NCBI GenBank assembly: GCA_019454045.1
Contig: SKCR01038863.1
Coordinates: 186,001 to 250,000 of the forward strand
Length of the DNA stretch: 64,000 bases
Direction of reading: 5' to 3'
Source: Zanthoxylum bungeanum
Taxonomy: Eukaryota; Streptophyta; Magnoliopsida; Sapindales; Rutaceae
Every line of letters begins with the position of its first letter. Position 1 is the first letter of the stretch. Below are positions 47,029 through 59,278 of the stretch, piece after piece. The position numbers were made by a program, and so were the translations under genes. The notes beneath the pieces are model-generated. The model saw nothing but the letters and a program-made list of their open reading frames with translations. It searched no databases and had not been told where the DNA came from.

Positions 47029-47046
47029 TGGCGCCCACCGTGGGGC
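47029..47046 (+). other. Primer binding site of element G
   Basis: TGGCGCCCACCGTGGGGC is the primer site form typical of plant Tat-lineage gypsy elements and fits the encoded proteins downstream. Confidence 0.88.
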
Positions 47047-47107
47047 TCACCGAGCAGATTTTGCAAAAAAAAATTTAATCGGATTCGTACACTACAGGCA
47101 ATTGGAA

Positions 47108-48628
47108 ATGGCCTTGAGCAATGAACAAGCCCCAGATCCCATGATGGCACAACTGACTATGCTTCAAGAACGACTGCAAGCCCTTGAAGATGAGAATCTG
47201 ACAATGCGAAATTCCAACGAAAGCCTACAGAAAAAGCTGGAGCAGTTGTCATCCAATCCTCAACATAACAATATTCAAGGTCAAACCAGCGAACCAGACG
47301 ACCAAAGTAATCCGACAGTCTCACCCATGTCGGATGAGCCAAACAACAATCATCAGCCAACTTCACGTGGCCTGAACTCTTCTCTCGATCCAACTCATCA
47401 AATTGCAAGCTCCATGAGAAGATAGATGATTGAATTCAAGGAATCAATTATGTCCAGACTATCAGGGGTAAGGCTGCCAATCAGAAAGAGCAGAGCTGGA
47501 GCGATTTCTGATACCTCATTCATGGAGTCAATTGTAGCTGTTGAATTGCCTCGAAAATTCAGCCCGCCCGAAATGAAGCTATATGATGGGTCCACCGATC
47601 CAGACGACCACGTAATACACTACAAGTACAAGATGATGTCAGCCGGCTTGTCCCCAAGCCAGTGGGAAGCTAGAATATGTAGATGCTTTGGGAAAACATT
47701 GGCGGGGCCAGCCCTTTCTTGTTTCATTAACCTGCCCTACAGGTCAATCGAATCCTACCAGCAGCTAGCTGAAAAGTTCGTGCAACACTTTGCAAGTTCT
47801 TGCAAATTAGAGAAGACCTCGGATGATCTCAACTCCATCCAGCAGAGAAGAGGAGAGTCACTATGGAGCTACGTGGCTCGGTTCAACAGGGAGATGATTA
47901 CTATTCCAGATCTCCTTCAGCCTACTGTGGTAGAAGCCTTCCGGAACGGACTACTATATGATAGTGGACTCTACAAGAAATTGACGAAGTTCCGATGCTA
48001 CACCATGGACCAGGTCATGGCACGGGCTCAGGTAGAAATAAAATGGGAAGAAGATAAAAGAAATAAAAGAAGGGAAGATGTTATGCATACACGAGTAGAG
48101 AGAAGACCTACTGCTCCTCGGCCACCTAATATGAATATTCACTTTCACAAAGAAAGGAGGAACCAACCAAGAGGAGAGCAAAGACCTTTCTACAAAGATA
48201 TTGACAAACCACCAAGACCGTATAAAAATCGAGAGGAGATGCCAGCAAGCAAACCCAGGCTCCCAGACTACAACTTTACAATTTCCCCTGGGGAATTGGT
48301 GTACGTACTTAAGAAGATGGGGAGTGAAGTGAAGTGGCCTCCACGTTCTAGGGACAGTTCAACTAAAAAGGCCACTAGGAAGTGGTGTGAATTCCACCGA
48401 GACTACAGTCATACTACAACAGAATGTGTAGCTTTGAGATTAGAGGTTCTGGAACTATTAAACAAAGGGTTCCTGAGGGATTTGCTCACTGAGAAGGGGA
48501 AAGCAACCTTTGCACGAAGGGACAAGAGAGATGTCAAGGAGAAATTCCAACCCCACCACCTCCAATTAATAACACCGTCAATGTTATTTCAAGATGATCA
48601 GGAATCAATGGAACATCATATTTGGTAG
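47108..48628 (+). pseudogene. Element G gag (Ty3/gypsy, Tat-like)
   Basis: ATG 47108 (MALSNEQAPDPMMAQLTM) is the first Met after the primer site. A coiled-coil-like part follows (LQERLQALEDENLTMRNSNE). One TAG at 47423-47425 splits the frame, which otherwise runs on to 48628. The retrotrans_gag domain lies after the stop: PPEMKLYDGSTDPDDHVIHY, LAGPALSCFINLPYRSIESY, FVQHFASSCK, GESLWSYVARFNREMITIPD and VVEAFRNGL. A Cys/His segment KWCEFHRDYSHTTTECVALR lies near the end. At about 48600-48625 the reading changes by one frame into the protease part. With one stop and one shift in 500 codons, this gag is fairly fresh. Confidence 0.9.
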
Positions 48629-49974
48629 CTAAACGATATTCGAGAGCTTCTGCTAATAGTGTCTCACATACCACAATGTCGGTAGAGAGAACGTTCACTA
48701 ATCTGACGATAAAGTTTCCAGACGACGGTGATTCAGACATTTTAAATCCTCATCACGACGCTTTAGTCATCTCCTTGCAGGTGGCAAACTTTATGATCAA
48801 ACTAGTGTTGGTTGACACAGGCTCCTCAGCCAATATCATTTTTTCTATAGCCCTCGCGGATATGGGAGCCGAGTTGGACAAGATAAACAGGCGGACGGCA
48901 GTACTGATTGGGTTTAGTGGGGAGCAAAAATTCACGATGGGGGAAATATCACTCGCAGTCTACGTAGCAGAAGTCAACAAAATGGCCACGTTCTTGGTCT
49001 TGGATAGCCCATCGGCCTACAATCTAATCATGGGCAGACCTTGGATTCACGACATGAGGGCGGTCTCATCCACCTACCATCAAGTTATAAAGTTCCCAAC
49101 CAAGTGGGGGGTTCAAGAAATTAAAGGTGATAGATTTGCATCAAGAAGCTGCTATCAGACGACTTTCAAGGCGAAAGCTGAGTCAGCATAGCAATTACAG
49201 GTTGGGCCTCGTGGTCCGGAGCCGACTCTACCAAATCTAGAGGAGCTCGATGAGGTACATATTCACCCTCAATTTACAGATCACAAGGCATTGATTGGAG
49301 CTAACCTAGATCCCAAACTAAGAGCTGACCTGGTCGAATTCCTGAAGAAGCGACACGACTGTTTTGCATGGTCTCACAAATATATGACTGGAATCGATCC
49401 AGAGCTCATTACTCACGAGTTGCATGTGGATCCAGACCACACCCTGGTTAGGCAGAAAAGAAGGAAGTTCGCTTCGGAAAGGAACCATATCATAGATGAA
49501 GAGGTTCAAAAGTTATTACAGAATTGAGCAGTTAGGGAAGTACAGTTTCCAGAGTGGCTTGCGAATGTTGTCATTGTGAAGAAAAAGAATGGAAAGTGGA
49601 GAGTCTGCATCGACTTTACAGACCTGAACAAAGCTTGTCCAAAGGATTCGTTCCCACTGGCACACATAGATTTGATGGTCGACGCTACAGCTAGACATGA
49701 GCTGTTAATCTTTATGGATGCGTATTCAGGATAAAACCAGATCCTCATGCATCCTGACGATCAAGAGAAGACATCATTTGTTACTAACCGAGGAATTTAC
49801 TACTACAAGGTTATGCCATTCGGCTTAAAAAATGCAGGAGCAACATAACAACGACTGGTTAATAAGATGTTCGCTAATCAAATTGGGAAGACAATGGAGG
49901 TTTACATAGACGATATGCTGGTGAAGTCTATTAAATTAGAGCAACACCTCAACCATCTGGAAGAAGCCTTCAAC
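48622..49974 (+). pseudogene. Element G protease and reverse transcriptase, cut by alpha-3
   Basis: One frame with four stops. The protease shows LVLVDTGSSANIIF (the DTGS active site) and LIMGRPWIHDMRA. After TAG 49189-49191 come the linker HPQFTDHKALIGANLDPKLR and HDCFAWS. The RT follows with KRRKFASERNHIIDEEVQKL, TGA 49525-49527, WLANVVIVKKKNGKWRVCID, DLNKACPKDSFPL, TAA 49732-49734, TSFVTNRGIYYYKVMPFGLK, TAA 49846-49848 and the catalytic YIDDMLVKS (49903-49929). The segment ends at HLNHLEEAFN, where alpha-3 begins. RNase H and integrase are not in the window. KNGKWRVCIDFTDLNKACPK is a Tat/Athila-group RT signature. Confidence 0.93.
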
Positions 49975-52054
49975 TGTTGGACAATTATGACCCATATCGT
50001 CACTATTTGTACAGATCACGGTGTTGTTGTACAAATTAACTATGTGACAAAGGAGATTGCACTCTTATCATTTGTGATTAGATCACCTAGATGTATAAAT
50101 GATATGAGGTCCCTATGATTTGTTCCTGGACAGAGAATGATATGAGACAGTATCAGTCCACGAAGGATAAATCATTAAATATCCCTAGTCAGAGTATTAT
50201 CGAGATTGGACATCTATAAATACGTAAAAGACTAGTATTACACTTGTGCATGTTGTGAGGGCACAACGACATAGTTCTCATATATTTGGGCATATGATAC
50301 TCATGAAAGTGTGATAGGAGGTTGTGTTTTACCGATGGTACGGGAAACAGCTTCGCTCTGGATAGACCCCTGCGGAATCCCATTGGTAGTATGACTATGT
50401 GTCTATGGGAGTCCGCAATCAGAGTAGTGTATTTGGTCTTAACCTGAGACTTGCACCACTAATGCTTGCGACAATCAATATACTTTGGTTGAGGTCGTCC
50501 AGGGCTTTAACAGGTTCTGTGTACGCCAATTCTGGGTATATTGAGAATCGTAGTGTGTTGGGTGTGATGTTAAGACGGAAGTATCACTCCAGTCATATGG
50601 AGATGATGGTCACATAGGATACGGAACTCGTTCTCTTAAATGCTCGAGCTATCGGGATATTATGACTAGGTCATGTATATTCGATTATAGAGACTAGTTG
50701 CCAGACATCCGATATGTGCTTCGTACGGGGAAGACACAATTCCAGCCTCAGGCCTAGCACGTGAACATCCGATACTGGATCGACAAACACAATACTACGG
50801 TATACTACACTTGATATAGATCACATATTCCTATAAGGATATTTATGGAGAATTGGGTAGGCATGGCGCTTTGCTAGAAGCCAACCTTGTCTCGTAAATC
50901 GGTATAACGTAGTACGAGGTACTTACGTGTTCGGATAGCTTGATGACCGTATATACTGCCAACATATCTGGGGATCTCATGGGTCACTTCCCGAAGATTC
51001 ACCAATGATGTATGACTCGCACTTTATTAATCTGGTATTAATTAGAAGAGAGAGAAACTTAATCTGGGATTAATTACGGAGATATTTTATCTAGGATAAA
51101 ATATTAATGAAAGAGAGAGAACGATTAATTTGAAATTAATCGATAAAATAATATATTTGATATATTATTAGAAATTGGATTTCGACGCGGAATTGAAATT
51201 AGATTTTAATTCGGGTGAACGAATTAATTTGGAATTAATTCGTTAGCGACGTGAATAGTGATTTCGCTAGGCGTAATCATTTAATTGCGTCGCAACGGAA
51301 AATTCGTTAATTTGGAATTAGCGAACCCGAGCCCGAGATTATTTGCGAGTGCATTCGCATTTCGAATTCGAGTGTGGCACGCAAGTCAAATCGAGCGTCA
51401 AATTGTAAGTCACATCAAGCGTCAAATCACATGTCACTTTGAGTGATGTGACAATTTGAGTGATTGATTGATGTGGTAGTTGAAAAGCATTTATTGTTTT
51501 TGCTTTTTGACTTTTGCTTTTTTGATTTTTGTAAATTGAAAATGATTTGTGTATTTGTTATTTGATTTTTGGAAAATCAAATAAATAAATAAAAACATTT
51601 ATTTTTCTTCTCTCTCTCTCTCTCACTTTTTTGGTCTTCTCTATTTTCCCTCCCTCTCTCTTTCACGGCTTTGAGCCTTCTTCTTATTCCTTCCTTTTTT
51701 GGTTCGACCGAGTAACAATGAGAAGAAAAGAGAGTGTTTTGTGGCAAAACAAAAGTGCTAGCACACACTTGGGTCAATACAAAGGTGATAGGGCAGTGTT
51801 CTTGTGAGCTTGGAAACCGATTTTGAAGCTTGGAGCTTCAATGGAGTCATCAATGGCCGATTCTTGGAGGAGCCACACCACTCAAAACCGAGCACCCCAC
51901 TGCCAATGAGAGCCACTACCGAGCTTCACGGAGGAGTTGTCTTCTTCGCGTCGCAAGATCCGGTCAATGTGAGTATATTCCGCACCTTCTTTGATGTGTA
52001 TTCATGCGTTTTCATGTTGATTTGATGATCTTGGGACCTAATTAGTTACCAACA
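49975..52054 (+). repeat. 5' LTR of alpha-3 (2080 bp)
   Basis: It starts TGTTGGACAATTATGACCCA and ends TTACCAACA. The hairpin string is at about 51025-51325. A CT-rich run (51607-51665) precedes a domain that aligns with the R/U5-like end of the other alpha LTRs. Confidence 0.9.
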
Positions 52055-52055
52055 A

Positions 52056-52068
52056 TGGTATCTTGAGC
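52056..52068 (+). other. Variant primer binding site of alpha-3
   Basis: TGGTATCTTGAGC, identical to alpha-2 at 10346. Confidence 0.75.
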
Positions 52069-55000
52069 TTTGATCAAGCATGAAAATTTTAGGGTTTGAA
52101 ATTGGGTAAAATTAATTGAAGCATGATTTGGTTAAATTGATTGATTAAATATGCTTGTATGTTGATTAATTGAAGTTGTGCATGATCAATTTCATGAAAT
52201 TGGATTGGATCCATTTTCCCCAAATTTTTTGGCATGGCCAAAAATTGTAAGCCCTAATGTCTTGGTAATTTTTGTTTGTTTGATCATTGGATGACTTAAA
52301 ACAATAGGGTAATGTTATTTTGAAGTTCAATTGGATTGAATTTTGATTTGGAACAATTTTCCCTTTTAAAGTTGGCTTGGCCGAATTCTTTGAGAAACAA
52401 AATTCATGGTGTTTTTTTATTTTTGATTCATTGGATGAGCTGAATTGATTTGGGAAATGATGATTGTGGATTTAATTGGATTGAAACCGTATCAATTGGA
52501 AAAACCCTTAATTGCCGAGACTTTAAGCATGTAAATTCGGTTTGATTTTGATTGAATTGTGTTGGACACTATTGATATTAAAGTGCATGATTAATTAGGC
52601 TAATTGATGTTTTAGAAATGTTAATTGTGTGATTAATTGTGTATTACACTTAGGTTAATTAATTATGGAATTTGGAATTTTATAAGTTAATTAATTTGGG
52701 CTTATTTTGGAAATGGGGCCTTAAAGGTTGTAATTGGGCTTTTGGGCTTGGTTGTACCAAGTTAGATTTAGGCAAAATTGGTTGGATCCAATTAGGCCCA
52801 AAACCAAATCCATAAAGTCCAATTATGACTTAATGGACCTTAATTATTTAATTGGGCCTAATGGGTCAAGATTGATTTCTGGGCTTATGGGGTAACTCCC
52901 GGATTAGATTTTGGTTATCGGTTTGACCCGAGTTGACCAAAAGTCCACGCCTTCAAGAAATTAATTAAAAGCCCATTGGACTTTAATTAAATAAACATTA
53001 GATGTTAATCGGGCTTTGAGACCCGTAACGATGGAATTTGGAATTTAAATTGTAAAGGTTCGTTAATAAAAGTGTAATATCTAATTTGGAATTAAACAGT
53101 GAATTAGAATTAAATACAATTGAATTGGATTTAATGTTGTAGTTTAATTTAATTCAAGAATTCGTACTTTAAGTACTTATTCGCAAAACGAGTTTGACTC
53201 GAGCAAAAATCAAATCATTGTTTGAACATTGGATGATCACTAATTATCAGATTAATTAATTGGATTAGATTGATTGATAACATGCTTGTGTGAATACATG
53301 GTTGCGATGTATGAATAATGTATATCGGATGGACATTAGTTGGGTGGGGCAATTTTGGAAATTGTAATAAATTTGATTTATTAATTGGACCTGCGTGTCC
53401 AGTCTTATTACCTCATTCTCATTGTATTCTCTTCTCACATATTCCCCTCAATGTAAATGAGGTTTCTTTAGAAGTGTAGTGTAACGGGTAGAAGTAAATA
53501 CATGTGCTAGCGGGAGAGAGAAAGAGAGATTTGATCTAGGATCAATGTAAAGTATCCATCCGCATATCATTATTATTTTATTCATATGCGCTTTATTATT
53601 TGTTTAGAATGCATGTTTAAGGGTGTATGATGATGATACCTTAACAAAGATAATAAATTGGTTGCCAATTTGCACGCGAAAAACCCTCGCTCAATATTAA
53701 GCGTTTTCCTTCCATTGAGTGATTCTCACTCAAGATCCGAGACGGCATTGGATTGTTGGCCAAAGTCAAGGCCTTTGTCTGTCGAAGATGTGTTTGAATC
53801 ACAAAGGCTTTGTTCCATATTGGTGTCTTGTCCAAGTTGTGGATTGTTGGCCAAAGTCAAGACCACTTCTTATCCATCGACATTGATTATGAAGCTTTCC
53901 ATGGTCAATGGGTCACGCTTGACTGGGATCACTAAGTTTGTTGTGCCAAAGCCAAGGCTTAGTTGATTCATAGGAAAAAGGTTAGGTAATACATTGGATG
54001 TATTGGAATATATAAGATATATGTTTCGGACTTGGACGTCCCCCTACCGGATCTAGGAATTGGATTGGATCCAATTGATCTTAGAGATCTACCTAGTTAA
54101 TTATCATACAATTTGTTGGCCAAAGTCAAGATTGTGTGATATTTAACGGGATCCTAACCCACTAGGAAACACGATTTCCCGAGTACTCGACAGAGGGTTA
54201 GAGGCTCGCCGAAAAATAGTGGGTGGCAAGAATTGAATTTTCAATATTCGTTTAATTACTTTCCATACCCGCTCATTCAAATTATTTCATCGTTAAATTA
54301 AATGTTAGTTGGACTAATATTTAAATTGTTGTTTTAATAAACAGTTGGACTGTATTATAGTTGATTATATAATTGGATTATAGTAATCAATATATTTGAA
54401 TTAATAATTTCAATTTACAGTTGTTTTTATAATTGGATTATAGTAATCAATGTAATTGAGGTTAATTAATTTAAATTATATTTGATTGTATAGTTGGACT
54501 ATAATAATCAATATAATACATAGTACCACAAATTGTTGATTAAATAGTTGGACTATTAGAATCAAGATAAATTGAAATATTAGTGTTTAAAACATAATCC
54601 TAGGTGAAAATGTATTTAAACGACTTTAATTTTAAAATTGGGAATTGTTTCAGGATGGTCCAGGAAAAATAATAAGTTATTTTATTTGATAAAATAATAT
54701 ATTATGCCTAAGCTATGAGTTAAGCAAATAAGTGGAACATGATATTTGGAATATTCATGTAATGATAACTTTAGTGCTTAATCCATTATACTTGTCAAGT
54801 ATACTCCTTAATTTCTGAATCAGAACTAAGGATTAGATCCTTAAAGTATGATAAATGAAATTGAAGGATTTTCAAGGATCTATTTTAGACTATTCTCAAT
54901 GAGACAAAGTCAAAGTTTGCAATTAGGCAAATAGCGTAAGGCGCACCTTACTTCGATATTCCAGGATGCCAAGGCTTGGCCAAAGGCTTCTGGAGTGTGA

Positions 55001-55600
55001 GAAAGGGCAAAGGCAAAATCATTATAATCTTCTGGGAAGATAAAGGACATATCCTAAGAAGGAATTGAAGATGAGCAAGGCTCTAACTTCAAATATGATT
55101 GTCAAAATTATGTCCACAACTAGTATTGAAATTGGATTTTAAATACTTAGTGTGGTACATAAATATATATTGAAGTTCAGAATCTGTTTTGAACCAGATA
55201 CTGACTTCAATTGAGAATTATATGCGAATTGAAAACGGGACGAAAGTCGCTGTTTTAACCGTAGATACCTGAATTTAGGAACTACCTTCAGGTATGTGCT
55301 TGAATTAAGAAACTGTTATAATGTAACTAGTTTGACTAGATACATTATCTCTATGTCAGTGTTTAATCCATTGCGGATGAACCTTTATATTCTAGAACAC
55401 TAAAGTGTTTTATTGTATAAAGATGATATTGAGATAAACACATTAGATGTGAATAACAGAATTTATATTTTGAATATAAATAATATCTCAAATATATAAC
55501 ATTACAAATAAATAGCTCAAACTGATTTGATCAGTTAAGAAACTAATTGTGTCATTGTTGTCTGGGACACAATCAAACAAGACTCGTATATCCACACTTT
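52069..55600 (+). other. Untranslated leader of alpha-3 with hairpin string (54296-54565)
   Basis: It is collinear with the other alpha leaders. The segment 53871-54449 appears again at 63425-64000 with only about one substitution and three single-base losses. A scrap at 54900-55110 corresponds to the possible eroded gag at 5060-5330 of alpha-1. No gene is seen. Confidence 0.7.
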
Positions 55601-56646
55601 CGAAGAGTGGGTACTATGACTAATTTGATTCTATTCAAATAAAGTCTACGAATCTAGTTTATTGGTCAAAGTGCCTAAAACACTATTTACCTGGTAAAAG
55701 TGTCAGTGCCACCGATCTATTAGCCCTAGTTCATAGTGAAGAAAGTGGGCCCATGTCTAGCTAGGCTAGATGTGGATATGAATATTTCGTGACCTTTACG
55801 GATGTGGCATCACGTTATGGTTATGTGTTTCTTTTGAAACACAAATCGGAAACTTTTAAAGTTTCCACACAAAATAGACAAACAGATCGGCTAAAGTATT
55901 GAACCGTCACGGTAAGACCGTAATGGAAATACTTAAGTAATAAGTTTCTCGTATACTTGAAAGAGTATAGTATTCTTTCAATGAGGACTCCTCCCGGAAC
56001 ACGTCAGTTTGACGGTGTGTCCGAACATGATTAATCGAATTTTGTTGGACATGATAAGGTTAATCACGAGTCGCTCTGAGCTACCATTTCCTTCAACGGA
56101 TACGCAAACCAGTGCAAGAACTTATTTTGAATAATGTTCCATAAATATCTGTTTGACAGATATCATATTAGATATGAACGGGAAAGAAACCGGGTTTCAC
56201 ATTCCTGATAATTTGGGTGTGCTAGGCATACGTTTGGATGATACCAAACAAGAACCCAAATTGGATAAGTGCCAAATGTAGGTTATCCTAGGGATACCAT
56301 AAGTATTGTACCTATACAACTCACGAGAGAACAATTTAATTGTTGCTCACCATGCGGTTTTCCTAAGAAGAATACCGATATGCAGTGGTAAGTGGGAGGA
56401 TAGTAAAACTCGATGAAAATCGGAGTAATACTATTCCTGGCACCGATTCCTAATGGAACACAAATATTTCATCATAGGATGAAAGTATTCCAATAATCTT
56501 CGAATACACAAGAACCACGTATGTCGGAGAGATAGAATCAAAAACAACCTGGGGTAGGGTTTCTGATCTCACCTCATAAAGATGTCTATCTTATTTGAGG
56601 TTATACAAACTGTACTAGATATGAGGTAGTGATACAAGGTATCGAC
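55601..56646 (+). pseudogene. alpha-3 pol remnant (integrase part), cut by F
   Basis: It carries the same family lesions at the same places: HSE at the integrase start (Glu codon 55738-55740), TAG at 55762-55764 and TAA at 55892-55894. The readable block is YEYFVTFTDVASRYGYVFLL. The integrase end reads TPPGTRQFDGVSE before a private lesion near 56025. The region stops at the start of RT (atacaaggtatcgac), where F is inserted. Confidence 0.82.
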
Positions 56647-59262
56647 TGTTGGGGTTGGTGCTCAGAGCGCCAATCCGGGCCGTATTTATGTCTGATTCAT
56701 GAATACGAACATCCCCTTATTCCATAATATTACTTATTATGGTTGCACCTCTTGTTCTTATATACGTATTCGATCTGATTACGATTAGATTGAAACTAAA
56801 TGTGGTTTAGTGATGTGTATATATTAGACAAAGGCCCGATAATATATAATGCAGTACACAGTTACAAAGTTAGTTTGTAATTGACATTGGGAAGTGTCAC
56901 TGCTATATGTATATTATCAAACATAGTTCCTGGTCAAGATTTGCTAACACGGGTCGGTTAGTCAAATCCGTTGAGACCAGTACATGTCGTATATCGAGAC
57001 TTGGTCCGATGGTTTATCCCAATGAACCATGAGTCTATGGAGACTTGTATAGACGTGTAGGTGTTTATAGTGGATAAACACTGAATGGCTCACCGAAGAT
57101 TCTTAATGGATGGTACGCCAACGTCAATAAGAATCTTCTCGGGTTGAGTACCATAGTGGTCCTTCGACTTGAGACACCACTGTGGATGTATGAGACATCC
57201 TCCACACTTAGATGGCAGTCACGTCACCGATCTATTTAGATCAGACCTCCGCCTGTTCGTTGGGTGTGGATCGATCCTCAGGATATCCTGTGTGTGTCAA
57301 GATAGGATCCGTCAGTTCTGTGTACAGAGCATAGGTAGTCCATATATTATTAGCAGTCTGTTAAATCTGTGGCCACAGTATACTTTGGAAGTAAGTTCCG
57401 AATGTTATTTAGAGATTGCTAATAGATACGTCGACGAGATAATACCTATAGAGATTTGACGTTTACATCTATATCTCTGGGATTATCTGGATACCTGTGA
57501 CGGAGGGATTATACGTATGCAATGACCTCGACCTGTATGATTCAGCTAGTTTATCCGTGATCGTCATAATCTACGGGTGGATAGATTATGTACATGAAAT
57601 TGGATTTCATGACGGATATACCTGAATCTAGAGAGTCTCAATAATGAAACATACTCGTAGAGCACTAGAGCAACATTTATGAATAATGATGATTATTTAT
57701 AAATCGTTTAATCGTTAAACGAAAAATACATGCGAACGGGCCGAACCGTCATTTCCTAATTAATGTGTATTTGTATTTAATATATGATATATTAAATACA
57801 CATTAATAAATAGTCAAATAAAGGTATTTGACATATATCATCAATATATGTATTTGAGATATTTAAAGTAAATATAATACATATATTTGATATATTTGTA
57901 TTTAATTAATTAATTAATTATTTAATTGTTAAATGATTAATATAATTAAAATATAAATATATCACCAAATGATAAAGTTAGGAAATGATTATAAGTTGCA
58001 ATTGTTGACTTATACATTAAAGGAAAAGGTTGTCAAATTGATTTTGACTTCTTAAGATATTTGTTCAAAATTGTTTGAAAAATAAAAATATTTTTTCCTT
58101 TATTTTCCATTAATTTCGGCCAATACACTTTAAAATATAAGTGTTATATTTTTCTAAGTTGCATTTGTTGACTAAATTAAATATCTTTAAAGTTGTTTTA
58201 GATATTTAACCAAGTTGAACAAATGAAATACAAATGAAGATGAAATTGATATTCTTGCATTTCCTTTAGTGAAATTCGGCCAAGGCCTTCTTTGGCCAAG
58301 TATATATTCATTTCATTTCATTTGAAATGTTAACCTAATACACTTTAAAGAAAACTCCATTAATGGTGACAAAGGAAGCTTGTGAGAAAGAAAGAAGAAA
58401 TCAAAGAAAGCTTAGATTTTAGTAAGTTTTTCCAACTTGTTATTAGAAAGGAAAATGTTCCTTAGGATCTAGGCTTTAACATATGATGTTCTTAGGTTAT
58501 TTCTTTCTTTATTCCTTGTGTTTTTGTTGATGGAAGTTTTGATGGAAGTGTTGAGCATGTATAATGGAGAAAGCTTGTGACTATTGTAGTTATAAGTATT
58601 GTTTTATGGTTTTGGAAACCTTGTTGCTAATCTAGAGTTTTTGACCCACTCTTAGATGACCTAGATTTGATCTTGAGTTGTTTCATTGTGTTGAGACTTT
58701 GATTGGATGGAAGAAACATGATTAAAGTAATTGATTTAACCAATTTGGTCTAATTTGTCCAATTTGAAGAAATTGAAAAATTAGGGTTCTTGACCAATTC
58801 CAAATTTTGGCATTTTCATATATTGAGCATTTGGGTGTGTATATGATGCATGCAAAGTTTCATGTTGATTGGATTACATCTTGATGTGTTTTGAAGCATG
58901 AAATGACAAAGTGCACAATTTGGCACCCAATGGTGCATTCGGCCAAGCACTTGAATTTTGGGTTTTTTGTGCTTTTGTGTTTTGATGTTTTGAACATGCT
59001 AAGTTCATCTTAGAAATGATTTAGAATCATTCAAAATTGATTGGATCAATTTCGGACTAAAATGGACAAAATACCATATAAGGGTAATTTGGTAATTTCA
59101 CTTGAATATGATTCATTTGAAATTTTGTTTCATAATTTGATTATTGGGCAATTAAATAAATATGTTTATTTAATTAATCCAAGAAAAAGTTTTGAAATCA
59201 GAAGATACGATCTTCCGCCGCTTCCGCTGCGTTACCGGATTCTGCCCCTAAAAACCCCTACA
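56647..59262 (+). repeat. 5' LTR of copia element F (2616 bp)
   Basis: It starts TGTTGGGGTTGGTG and ends CCCCTACA and is followed closely by a TGGTATCA-type primer site. The left flank is tcgac (56642-56646). It is one of the longest LTRs here. It holds AT-rich blocks (57770-57960) and GGCCAA-type sequence at 58270-58290. A 96-codon frame at 57169-57459 has no recognisable domain and is not taken as a gene. The 3' LTR is not present before the break at 63425. Confidence 0.8.
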
Positions 59263-59265
59263 AAA

Positions 59266-59278
59266 TGGTATCACGAGC
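59266..59278 (+). other. Variant primer binding site of element F
   Basis: TGGTATCACGAGC, the initiator-Met site TGGTATCAGAGC with one extra C, lies three bases after the LTR end. Confidence 0.75.

Larger units (their letters stand above)
49975..56646 (+). mobile_element. alpha-3: copia element inserted in the RT of G
   Basis: 5' LTR 49975-52054, variant primer site 52056, leader with hairpin string and a truncated pol remnant (about 55600-56646). It is interrupted at 56647 by element F, so its 3' half and 3' LTR are not seen. The left flank is tcaac (49970-49974). It is the same family as alpha-1 and alpha-2 and shares the variant primer site with alpha-2. Confidence 0.9.

Noticed and set aside
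57169..57459. 96-codon plus-strand frame
   Set aside because: It lies within the LTR of F, has no recognisable domain and is near the length expected by chance.
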